Assembly (NCBI RefSeq): GCF_001039355.2
Contig: NW_019775793.1
Span: 63,301 to 98,260 of the forward strand
Length of the DNA: 34,960 nucleotides
Direction of reading: 5' to 3'
DNA from: Lingula anatina
Lineage: Eukaryota; Brachiopoda; Lingulata; Lingulida; Lingulidae
In this document: positions 1-8,943 of the stretch, piece by piece
How the letters are laid out: every line of letters begins with the position of its first letter
How positions within the stretch are numbered: position 1 is the first letter of the stretch
The notes under the pieces: model-generated
What the model was told of the DNA's origin: nothing
Databases searched by the model: none
What the model saw: only the letters and a program-made list of their open reading frames with translations
Program-made: the position numbers and the translations under genes

Positions 1-164
1 TTTTTTTTTTTTCGCCCTCTCGCACCGATTTTGGGGTACCCAGAGGATGTCATCCATAAAAATAAAAAAGTGTGGCCTTAGATGACGGATTAGAGCTCAA
101 TCCAATCAACCCTCCCTTTTTAAGTCATGATATTAATCATGGTATATATATATGTTCAACTTAC
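1..164. other. Partial intron at left edge
   Basis: This is intron sequence downstream (on the minus strand) of the last visible VTC-like exon. It begins with a T run at 1-12 and has a short TA repeat near 144-152. No exon is seen. Confidence 0.5.
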
Positions 165-350
165 CTCTGACATGTATGCTTTCTTCCAGAACTTCAGTGT
201 AGATATTTATTTTGGCTACGATGTTGCCTGAACACACCCACAGGTACCGCCCCGATGGATCTAACACCACGTCACTTGGTTCAAAGAATACGGGGAAAAT
301 CGTGTTGAGCTTGTGACAGCGGCTGGATTCGTGCAGAATATTGTGAAAAC
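165..350 (-). CDS. VTC-like gene exon 10: start of beta-propeller-like extension
   Basis: The acceptor (TTTTCAAG|G) and donor (AGAG|GTAAGT) are both good, and the exon is open in the one frame that joins exon 9, adding residues 711-772. The segment contains PSDVVLDPSGRYLWV followed by an alternating hydrophobic strand (NIVAKINIY). This looks like one blade of an NHL- or YVTN-type beta-propeller. It lies just after the third membrane segment, so by yeast topology it would face the organelle lumen or cell exterior. The rest lies beyond the left edge. The alternative is that exon 9 reads through to the stop at 489 and this exon belongs to an isoform or another gene. Confidence 0.65.
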
Positions 351-3300
351 CTTGAAAAGAGTCAATTTGTTATGTAGGATGCTAGTTCATATTTAATCGG
401 CGCATATTCTTACATAACCCTTTTGCAAGTCTAATAGGTTCTAAATAGGAATTTGGAAATATATCTACTCACATACGTTATGTTTTTACTATTCATGAGC
501 GGTTACACCACTTCGAAATGTTTTGTTCTCACCATTCTCAATTAACTTTTCTTTTTCCAGTCGTTTCAGATAATTCCTGGACTGTAAACTGAGCGTAGAC
601 AGAATGGCCACACACAGAAACAATGTCAACACAGCAGGACCAAATGCATCCTGGTATCCAGTTTTTGAAGTATGCTTCAGCCGATACAGCCGTAGCTAAA
701 AGCAAACCGGCAATTCTGGTCTTACGTTTTGATAATTTTGTGTGTGTGTGTGTGTGTGCGTGTGCGTGTGCGTGCGTGTCTTGAACGCTACTGGAATATT
801 ACAAGAGCCGATATGTCAAAACTGACAACGGCAATGTCTTGTAACACTAATCAAGTGAATTTCATTGAACCACAGAGAACACATTTTGAGATGTTAGATT
901 TTGAAGTTCGGTGTGCTTTTTATTCGCCCATGGTCAATAATCATAACGATTTTGTCGTTACTTATTAAAGAAAAAAGGTTTGTACTCACGTAGTACATAA
1001 TTGTGGCATAAATGAGCATAGCCATTGCCAGTGGAAGAAGTAAGAGACCTGTGATCAGTGCTTCATTATCTCCCAGTGCAACAAGTGCTCCGCTCAGTGT
1101 CACCTAACAGGTGGTAGAAAGGATGGACAGAAATGTGGTAGTGAAGACGTAAAGCTATTTTGAGTTGATTACTAATCCGAATAAGGCAAAGGCCCCATCA
1201 CATTTGTTTATATAATGCCTGCATGTTTATATCTCTATACGGCAATTCATAGAAATATACAATTTGTTAGAGATAAGATGAACATTTCTTAAGAACTTTT
1301 TGAATGAAAATAAGTTTACAATACATAAATATATAAATAAATTACTAGTAGCAACGATGTCGTCAGCCATTGAATGAAGGTTCTTTCGTTTGCAAAGTAA
1401 GTCTTGGGTTCTACTTTCAAGCGTCTCTTTTTTTGGGATGTCGCACAACCTGAAGCATTTTTCTGAAAACTTCTCGAAAACTTTGGTAGTTTTGTATGTC
1501 GGAGCCGCAGTACACCTACATCAATTGAAATATAGGTATTTACACTCTTATAAAAAGTGAAGTGATCTTTTGAAAAACAAGTATTATATTGACTTTTCAA
1601 TATTATATTCATAAATCAAAACATCTTTAGAAACGAACAAAAAATGAAATGAAAAATACTCTTATTTTGAACCTCCGCATAAGCCGGTTTATACGCACTG
1701 TTTTGCAACATTTCAATAAGGGGAATAGTCGGCATTTTAGCGTTCTCGTCTGTCACTTGGATGCATCTTTCCCCAGTTTCACAGGTTAATGAATAGGATG
1801 TTGAATCTCCAGTAGTCTCTATGACAGAATTTTGATTCACAGATAGACGGTGGTCGTTTCCCTCTTGATGCAGTAAAACCTGTGGAAAAAAAATAAAGTA
1901 GCGCCTGCATCATTTATTAGGCTGGGGACGCGTTAATGTTTTGAAATAAAAACCACGTTTACGACTTTTTAAATGCTGAACGGGCCTCATAGTAATTGCG
2001 GCTAATCGTCGCCATGCATACCTTACTAAAACCAGTTTTACTCCCGTGAATGGTGACATCAGCGAACCAGTCTGGAAACTCCTTTATCCTGTGAGGGTAG
2101 AAACAGGTTGTCGCTTGTTGAGATTTTGAGAACTTTTCCATGTGACGGACACTAGGGTGCTCTAATAGAAGTCTTAGCCATTCAGGAAAAGTAGACCCAA
2201 GCTCTACTTTGAGGATGCTGTACGGGAACTCGCAATAGTGGCGGTTCTCAACTATTTCTAGGAGAGAATTTGAAGGAGATATTATCGAACATGTTGCGTC
2301 AGCTTTGAGCCGTCTATTTGTAGGCATCTTAACGTTTAACCCAATAAAAATGATGTTCATCATTTTAAACCTCTTTTGATGATATGAAATCGTTAGATGA
2401 ATTTATTAGCACGTAGAAAATTAATTTCAAGTACTTTATTTAACTCACCATCTTCGTTTCGCTTCCATTGTGAATTTTGTCGGCCACCCTCATCGACAAA
2501 AATGAGATCAGAATCTAAGGTGATTCTGACTTCATTGTCATCAGGGCTTTGAAATATCATTCTTTTGCATGCCGTTCTCACCAAAGGCTCCAAATTATCT
2601 CTATTGATGACCTTCTGTGCCTCATTTCTCAAACGCGTCTCTGGTTTGGCAGAATCACAAAGAGAGGCAATTGGTTCTCCTGAAAATAAAGTTCTTGTAT
2701 CCACTACCGTGAAATGAATATAGACGTGAAATGAATATAGGTTTTTGATCTAATAATGTTATATGGGATACATGCAAAAGAATAGGTATTTTCACTTGAA
2801 TTTCTTAACATGTGACTGTAATAAAGGTAAGGCAGACAAAGCATGCTCCCATACCTTTTAAATAACTGAAAACTTCCTCTTCGTTCAACGGAAATCGTTC
2901 CGTTTTATTGCAAATACTTTCGCTGTTGTAGGTTTTCTTCTCAACGTATACTATCGAATCAAGTGGACTTGCAAGAGGAACTACCTGTAGAAAAGTTGAT
3001 TGACAGGTACTAATCCGTAAATTTCGTAAAAATCAATAAATCTTAATTACATAAAAAATTGCATATCTTGAAGCAACAGAAGCAATATCATTGAATCAAA
3101 ATTTAAAAATATCTGATTGATTTAAATGACATCAAGGACTATGGTTTAAAACTCACGTCTTTATCGAACAACGTTTTGCGTAACCCAAGTTTACATTTCT
3201 ATCCATTACCCCATCAATTCCGAGTATTCGGTAACTGCGTGTAACACACAAGCATAATGGATTACTATTGCTCACCAACTAAACACCAAAAGACTAAGAG

Positions 3301-5065
3301 CACGGTTAGTACCGGACAGTGTCTTGAAATCTGACGCAGTGACTGATCACTGTAAACATACCTCCCTCCCTTGTGAAAGGTTGTGCCATCGCAGCCGTAT
3401 GGCCGTGGCGCTTTCGTCCAGTCGCTGGAGGCTGTGGTAAGAGAGCAGATCTGAGTTATCCAGAAAAACCGAGGAAACCAATGTCATGAAAGGCGGTGTG
3501 CTTTCTATGAGACTCTCGTGAGGCTCGGGGTTGCAATTAAGCTGGGGACTTATCCTGAAAATTTAGTTTTTAAAGTTAATAAAAGCGAATCTCCTGCTCG
3601 TTTTTTACGGGTCACGAGACAGTACTTTTTCTAAAAAAAAATGGTAATAAATTATTGCAAACGGAGGATTGCTCAACGCGTGACTTAAATATAAAAATAT
3701 TGAAATATTGGTAGTCTTCCAGCGTCTTGTCTCATGGAACCAGTGTAACGCCGTACACCAATTAAGCATCTACACGTGATTGTATTCCACCACTATGTCA
3801 TCAGTCAGGGTCCAGTATTTTTCCCTTTTTCGCTGTTTTAATGCATCTCGTCTCACGAAGCGTTCTTTCATAGTTGCGGCTCTCTTTGAAGAATTTTGTC
3901 TAGTTATCCATTTTGGCTATTGATAAATGGGACTTTGCTATCAAATCTTAACTTGAATATCCTTCTCCCAAAATTCTAATATCTCTTAGATCCCATTTCC
4001 AGAGATTAGATCGATCTACTTTAGATCGACCTAACTCCCTGGGGGTTCACGCTAAATAGCTGTCAGCCGGGCGGACACGAAAGCTAATTACCCCCTTACA
4101 GCTTGTAGTAGGCGGGACGGACATTTAAGCCGGATTATCTGACAGTAATCTAGGCAGACTCCCCGCGGGGATAGATCGATCTAAAAGCTCTGGGAATACA
4201 GCCTTATTTCAGGTTCTGAATGGTAGGCTTATTCAAGAAAAACAAAGTGCTTGAGCCATTTAGGTGATTCAGGTGCAAAACCTGAAACGCCTTTGATATC
4301 TAAAAATTATTAATTTTAAATAGTGAAGCGTAGTGAAGCATAACGAAGCGTAAAAAAAAGGATTTAGAATGGGTTTACAATTTGGTCTTACCTGTACATG
4401 TCATTTCGAATGCTGATTGGTAGATGCTTGATGAGTTCGGTCTTAACCGCAAAGACATCCTCTGTTTTTACCAAGTGTTTTAAAATGTTTCGCTCAAACA
4501 GTTTTTCTTCCACATTTTCGCGTATTTTGTTATTTTTTGCTTTGTCTTTACTTCTTGTTTCTGTGTAAAGAATGCTAATGTGGAAAAGAAATGCGTCCAG
4601 TTCATTTAAATATCTGGCAAAGAAGGCACCATGATTCTGTGAAAAGTACCAGTCGCTGGTTATCCCTGTGATTAGGTCGTGTTTTTCAATGACGCGGTCC
4701 ATTCCTTCTCTGTTAAGCATGATGAATTTTTCCATATCTTCTAGTTCAGTAACGAAATCATCGATGAACTCCTTGAATAATAATTTCTCAGGAATTTGGC
4801 TATCGGTGTTTCTGATGTGCCCCCCGCATTTTTCTTGGTCTCGGTAATATTGAAGGCGCTGAAGGGTCATGCGTAGTTCCTGGAGCTTCAGATTTATAAA
4901 TGTTTTGATCCGCTCCAATTCTTCGTTGAAAAGAAGCAAAAACTCACCTTCCCCGGTGGCCCCTGTGATGTTGTGAGCACAGTTTTTCAGAGATTCGTAT
5001 CGCATAAAGTGCTGTCCGTTTTTCGATCGGAGACAGTACTGATCGATCCTCCCCTTGAACTTCAT
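165..5065 (-). CDS. SPX-VTC-DUF202 protein (VTC4-like polyphosphate polymerase family), 3' end outside window
   Basis: Ten exons, read on the minus strand: 5065-4392, 3554-3362, 2984-2855, 2679-2449, 2257-2022, 1879-1660, 1515-1346, 1103-990, 695-533, 350-165. All have AG/GT borders and join in one frame to 772 codons plus one base; the last donor (GTAAGT) leads off the left edge. Domain order is SPX (about 1-150), VTC catalytic tunnel (about 195-480), linker, DUF202 with three membrane segments (about 605-696), then a new domain from about 712. In yeast, Vtc4 lies in the vacuole membrane and makes polyphosphate from ATP, feeding the chain through the membrane; SPX senses inositol pyrophosphates. 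Visible matches are IRLRW (277-281), EKKTY (304-308), KRMIF and VRITLD (371-388), FPYSIL (420-425), PEW (434-436), KFSK (451-454) and FANERTF (602-608). The start is the Met opening the SPX domain (MKF). The donors of exons 6 and 7 (A|GTATTT, A|GTAATT) are weak but are the only ones found that keep frame. It may be a Vtc2/3-like partner rather than an active polymerase. Confidence 0.88.
533..1879 (-). CDS. VTC-like gene exons 6-9: linker and DUF202 membrane domain
   Basis: Exon 1879-1660 (residues 489-561) is a low-similarity acidic/polar linker, as expected between VTC and DUF202. Exons 1515-1346, 1103-990 and 695-533 encode the DUF202 domain. It contains KVEPKTYFANERTFIQWL (595-612), a first membrane segment at about 609-630, a second at about 633-655 (ALITGLLLLPLAMAMLIY) and a third at about 676-694 after YQDAFGP. 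The order ERTF-x2-WL, TM, TM, F-G-P, TM is the family pattern. In yeast this domain forms the channel through which the polymer passes. Exon 9 ends AATG|GTGAGA. Unspliced, the frame would stop at 489-491 (TAG), giving a protein without the extra domain. Confidence 0.85.
739..779. repeat. (TG)n / (TGCG)n microsatellite
   Basis: TG repeat grading into TGCG units, in the intron between exons 8 and 9 of the VTC-like gene. A short open frame across it is an artefact of the repeat. Confidence 0.9.
2022..3554 (-). CDS. VTC-like gene exons 2-5: polyphosphate polymerase tunnel domain
   Basis: Exons 3554-3362, 2984-2855, 2679-2449 and 2257-2022 carry residues 225-488, the bulk of the VTC domain, a triphosphate-tunnel fold. 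Basic tunnel residues are visible as R278 and R280 (IRLRW), K305/K306 (EKKTY), R372 (KRMIF), R384 (VRITLD) and K454 (KFSK). From memory they line up with yeast Vtc4 R264, R266, K281, R361, R373 and K458. At the strand that in yeast reads L-E-V-K-L, with a metal-binding glutamate, this protein reads L425-K-V-E-L429. The four introns are short (about 190-380 bases) with consensus borders. Confidence 0.88.
3989..4203. mobile_element. PIF/Harbinger-like MITE inside intron 1 of the VTC-like gene
   Basis: The ends form an imperfect inverted repeat of roughly 28 bases; both ends contain CCAGAG followed by TAGATCGATCTA when read inward. TTA flanks the element directly on both sides (3986-3988 and 4204-4206), the target duplication typical of PIF/Harbinger elements. 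The 215-bp body has no open frame and is richer in GC than the intron around it. The family is inferred from TIR and TSD only. Confidence 0.6.
4321..4352. repeat. Three tandem 10-bp units
   Basis: The units are TAGTGAAGCG, TAGTGAAGCA and TAACGAAGCG. They lie in intron 1 about 40 bases downstream (minus strand) of the SPX exon donor. No function can be read from them. Confidence 0.7.
4392..5065 (-). CDS. VTC-like gene exon 1: SPX domain and start of VTC domain
   Basis: This exon gives residues 1-224 plus two bases of codon 225. It opens with MKFKGR and the YESLKN motif (the Y-x-x-L-K signature of SPX helix 2). A long helical stretch follows, with NEELERIKTFINLKL and later MDRVIEKHD, the counterpart of the family's K-K-H-D-K motif. 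The exon end (about 200-224, with KTELIKHLP) matches the first strand and helix of the VTC tunnel domain. The donor is AG|GTAAG. SPX domains bind inositol pyrophosphates through a lysine surface that reports cell phosphate. Here two of those basic positions look replaced (see findings). Confidence 0.88.
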
Positions 5066-7000
5066 GTTTGATTATACATTTAGTTTTGCGGGGAATAAAG
5101 AAGCGTCTTTTCCCTTTTTTCACGAAAATGAAATTTACCTGTCTGGTGCCCTTATCGTCAAGGCTAAATAAAAGATTAAAGCATCCCTGGCTCCTTTGCT
5201 GAATCAAATTTATAATTCAATCAGAAGTGAAAAACGTGGTAGTGTCTCGGCGGTTTCCTGCTTCTTTCACAGTTCTTTCAGCCCTCTGCTTACAGCAACA
5301 CCTTGCATTCTCGTATACGGTGTATATAGAGCTATCTCTGCACTGGTATACTAATTTTCTTTTGTGGATGCTTTTACTGACAATCACATCTGCAACTTGA
5401 ATATTTTTTCCACTCTCATCGACCAAGAATTCTTGACTACAGAAATGCTGTCACTGCCATACATTAAGCCTTATTTGTTCCCTTCACATGTTTGTGTTTA
5501 CATGTAGGCCTACAGTGAAAAATTATGCTGGACCGTGAAGACAACAACTGTGAGATGAACTATCTGATAGCACGGAATATTCATTCCTGTAGTCGCACAC
5601 GTGCACTGTGCATAGTAGGCTTATTCCAGAAGTAATTTAAAGTACATCTACATTGCACGAGCATTTTTCACCATTTAGTTGATTTTTGAATTCATTCAAA
5701 ATTTTCAACCGCAATAATGCAAGTACATGGTCGGTCTTGAAATTTTTGGCAATTTTCAATAGTATACACATCTGAGCGTGACCTACCTGTTTGGACAATG
5801 TCCAAATTTTTGTGGGATGCGTGTTCTCGTATAATGCTCAATTTACAGATAGGGCTTTATGTACATGTAAGATCTTACGAAATATTAGTAGTACACTAGA
5901 GACCTAATACTAAATGAAGCCTACATGTAGTGAATTGCAAATTTGACAAGTATTTTTTGGGGAAATTATTTGTTAGTATATTTAAATATTCTTAGACCAA
6001 GGTCTTCGTCATAAAACAAAATGTTATTTATTTATTTATCTATTTATTTATTAAAATTACCAACTTTAAAAGGTGAATGTTTTTTTTAAAGACGAATGAA
6101 ATAAATAAAATAGGATGGAATAAAATGAAATGGGCCAACATAAAATTACGTAGCGTATTAGAGAAAATTTAAAAGCTTTTAAAAGTAGTCCCACAAGCAT
6201 ATTTTCCTCAGATCGTCTGATCTGATATCTAGGATCATCGACTAAAAGTTTCATTGTGTCTCTAATCCACATGGTGCCTGTGAGCCTTGGCTAGCATACC
6301 GTAGTAGGCCTATATTGTATTAAACATAAAATCGGATTTATACCATAGGAACTGAGCCTTTAGAGCAAGGTCCATTTGTGAACACCACACATTGATCATT
6401 TAAATCTTACGATACGGTGAGCCTCAATCCCTCATAGCCCTACCGAACATTTTGATTTAATGATAATACAACTACACTGTAGTTTTGGTGAATATCTAAA
6501 GCTTTTAGATCTGATGTAGGCCCTATGAGGTCTGAGGGACTATAGGCCTACCAAACCTCAAACTTCGTAGGCCTATGTAGGCCCTACATGGTGTGAAATG
6601 AGGGGATTGATCTGGTTGTTTTAAAACAATGAAACCATTTCAAGGCGCTTACCAGACGTAGCCATACCATTAACCTGGAAAATTCTTCGTGGTACCCTAA
6701 ACTGCCATACCATAAGATCGTTTTTCATTATTTTGATATTTATGCGTGCCACCTTCCCCCCCCCCCCCCTCCATATCACTGCGGAATGTAATGAAAAGCT
6801 TGGTTCATTTTCATTTCTGTGATGTGCCCAGATCATGATATAGCAATCGACATCGGAATCAATACAAGCTCTGGGGTACAGTATTAATGCCACGAAATAT
6901 CATATCAGGCTTGTTTCTTTTCGCTTAAATAACTGCTCCCGACCTAATTAGATGCTTTTGACCAATGAGATTGCTCCTGTGGTTGTGATGGTTTAAGTAG
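5066..7000. other. Intergenic region upstream of the VTC-like gene
   Basis: This holds the presumed promoter and 5' UTR of the minus-strand VTC-like gene. A frame of 69 codons at 5217-5426 (minus) shows no recognisable domain. The right half (about 5500-6590) carries repeated TAGGCCTA-like palindromes, a TTTA repeat near 6027-6052 and a run of C at 6756-6769. No further gene is supported. Confidence 0.5.
6756..6769. repeat. Homopolymer run of C
   Basis: Fourteen C in a row in intergenic DNA. The length is likely to vary or be misread. Confidence 0.9.
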
Positions 7001-7721
7001 GTCACACAAGCATGAAAAGAAGCAAATAGACCTAGTCAGAAGTTAGTCAGTGCTTTTCACTTTCAGTAAGTAATGTTGTTATTTTGTTATCTATATTTGC
7101 ATGTTTGATATATGTCAAATTAGAGTTTGAATAGTTATGGCTACCAAAATTTAACATATGCATGGTGAATAGTGTGAAAAAGAATCGTCGCGATTTAGTT
7201 TTATTTTAAATAGCAGGGCAAAGTCCAATGTCAAAGACTACATATGTCAAGTCAACAAGTGCCTTTTTCAGTATTCACGCAGTGTTTGCCTTCAGTTTGA
7301 AAACATTTGCAAGCAGTTGCTTAAAGCCAGTAAGTTTTAGTTTTCAATGGTAGAGGTCGATTCTCGTCATTTATAGTGTTTTGTTCACTGGTGAGATTTA
7401 GATGAATTTATAATAATTGTAGTATCTTACACGCTTTCAGTCTTGTGAGTCTACACAGTAGACTGTTTACTGAACTGAATCGATACGGGTATTTGGCAAC
7501 TTGCCAGTTAAACTTGAGTGTATTCACTTTCGCAAAATGGCAGAAAATGACATAGACCCGTGATAATATTCTTTGTTCATAATTTTCTATAATCTTTAAA
7601 GATGTTTAAGTTATTTTAGTAGCTGATTTCAGTCTTAATTGTGGTAAAATATATTTGCGGTAGCTTCGATCCTCTTAAACACACACACATGCATGTATTT
7701 ATGCACACACACACACACACA

Positions 7722-7752
<31 letters not shown>

Positions 7753-8358
7753 TATTTACTTTACACATAAAAATGTTCAGGTCCTGGCCCAAAGACGTGA
7801 GTGCACCTAAATACATGTAGTTGGGAGAGCCAAGTGGGTTGGAATGTTCTTTGTTTGCCCAGAGGTTCAAAGGTCTGAAGGTACTAATATGGAACAAAAA
7901 CAGTTTCCACTGACTGTGCTGTTTTAACAGAATTTCTTGTAAGTTATTTATGTACCAATTATGAACCTCCGGAAAGTAAAAAACCTGCAGAAGCCAAGGA
8001 CAGGCTGCAGCCTTTAAAACAGCTGCTAGAACACACCTGTAACTCCTTTTCAAGTTATGTGCAGAGGCAGTTATGCTATGGGAATTCGTGATATATCAAA
8101 TATAAAGTGGGTGATTTAAGCTTGAGTTTCACTGTGGAGTACTGTCCTCTGAAATACTGGATCTGTCTGTGGAAGGAATTTAGAACTACTACCATCCATT
8201 ATGCATGCCACCTGCTGTGAATGCAAAGTAACTAAGAGATACGTCTAGTCTTTGGCCCTTGCCTCTGCCTGAGCTCAGCTCACCTCATCAGTTGAGAATG
8301 ATTGTTATATGTCATATGAGATTTGTTTTGGATTATATCTTCCTATTTTACTTTCTAG
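7000..8358. other. Probable first intron / promoter region of the glycosyltransferase gene
   Basis: No protein-coding exon can be defended here. A GTAAGT at 7065-7070 could be the donor of a first leader exon. A small frame (ATGGCAGAA, from 7537) in a good start context stops after eight codons. The CA microsatellite at 7679-7752 lies inside. A 145-codon minus-strand frame across the microsatellite (7616-8053) is judged spurious. Confidence 0.35.
7679..7752. repeat. (CA)n microsatellite
   Basis: Two long CA runs separated by a short interruption (TGCATGTATTTATG) and a TACA break. Confidence 0.92.
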
Positions 8359-8434
8359 GTACTTGTGCCAGGCCATGTAGAAACATGGCAGGTGACCAAT
8401 GGCTGTCAACTTCAAAGCCATGAGACTAAAAAAG
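8359..8434 (+). other. Probable 5' leader exon of the glycosyltransferase gene
   Basis: It is bounded by a pyrimidine-rich acceptor (CTTTCTAG) and a perfect donor (AAAG|GTAAGT). It would splice to the acceptor TCATTTCAG ending at 8671. The joined sequence is open in one frame through to 8844, so it may be coding for a different product rather than simple leader. Confidence 0.5.
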
Positions 8435-8673
8435 GTAAGTTAATGCAGGACACAGCATGTTAGCTTTTTGTTCCTCTCATTATTCTCTCTATAAAATAGT
8501 AATATCCCACCCTCTTAAGGCTCAAGATAATAAGATAATAAGAAAATATAAATTGATATGGCTTGCTATTATAATCACTCTTCAGTTGAAAATCTTTTTT
8601 AAATTATTGATGAGAACTGTAAACATGTTGCACAAAACAAGCTATTTGATGTACTCATTGTATCATTTCAGAG

Positions 8674-8844
8674 ATGCAAGTTTACCGAGATTGCACACAA
8701 GATGTTGTCACCAGTTTGTGCCATGAAGTTGCTTCTCTGTGCAGAATACATAGAACAAGCTTACATGAAGAGTTTCTGAATGAGGAGTTGAAATACTTAC
8801 GTAGTGCTGCTTCAGTTGACTCTAAACTTGTACTGTTATGGTGA
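8674..8844 (+). CDS. Upstream ORF (56 aa) in the glycosyltransferase leader
   Basis: An ATG two bases into the probable leader exon (8672 onward) opens a 56-codon frame ending TGA at 8842-8844, 99 bases before the glycosyltransferase start. The frame also stays open backwards through the preceding exon (8359-8434), for 82 codons in all. The peptide contains DVVTSLCHEVASLCRIHRT, an amphipathic helix-like stretch with two cysteines. I do not recognise a family. It may be a regulatory uORF, the tail of a separate upstream protein, or chance. Confidence 0.3.
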   Translation: MQVYRDCTQDVVTSLCHEVASLCRIHRTSLHEEFLNEELKYLRSAASVDSKLVLLW

Positions 8845-8943
8845 TGACCAAGTGAACCAACTGTGACATGAAATGATAAAATCACCAACAAAATTGGTAT
8901 CAGAATATGTCCTTCAGAAAACAGTTCCAGTCTAACAATCACC

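Noticed and set aside
489-533. Stop codon TAG at 489-491 as the end of the VTC-like gene
   Set aside because: Possible as an isoform, but the good donor at 532 and an in-frame, well-bounded next exon favour continuation.
3989-4203. Possible exon in the GC-richer block of VTC intron 1
   Set aside because: Explained by inverted ends and TTA duplication of a mobile element; exons 1 and 2 already join in frame.
5217-5426. 69-codon minus-strand frame upstream of the VTC-like gene
   Set aside because: Could be a leader exon but has no domain or convincing splice link; the SPX domain already starts cleanly at 5065.
7616-8053. 145-codon minus-strand frame
   Set aside because: Its centre is a V-C-V-C-V repeat created by the CA microsatellite; no domain and no exon structure.
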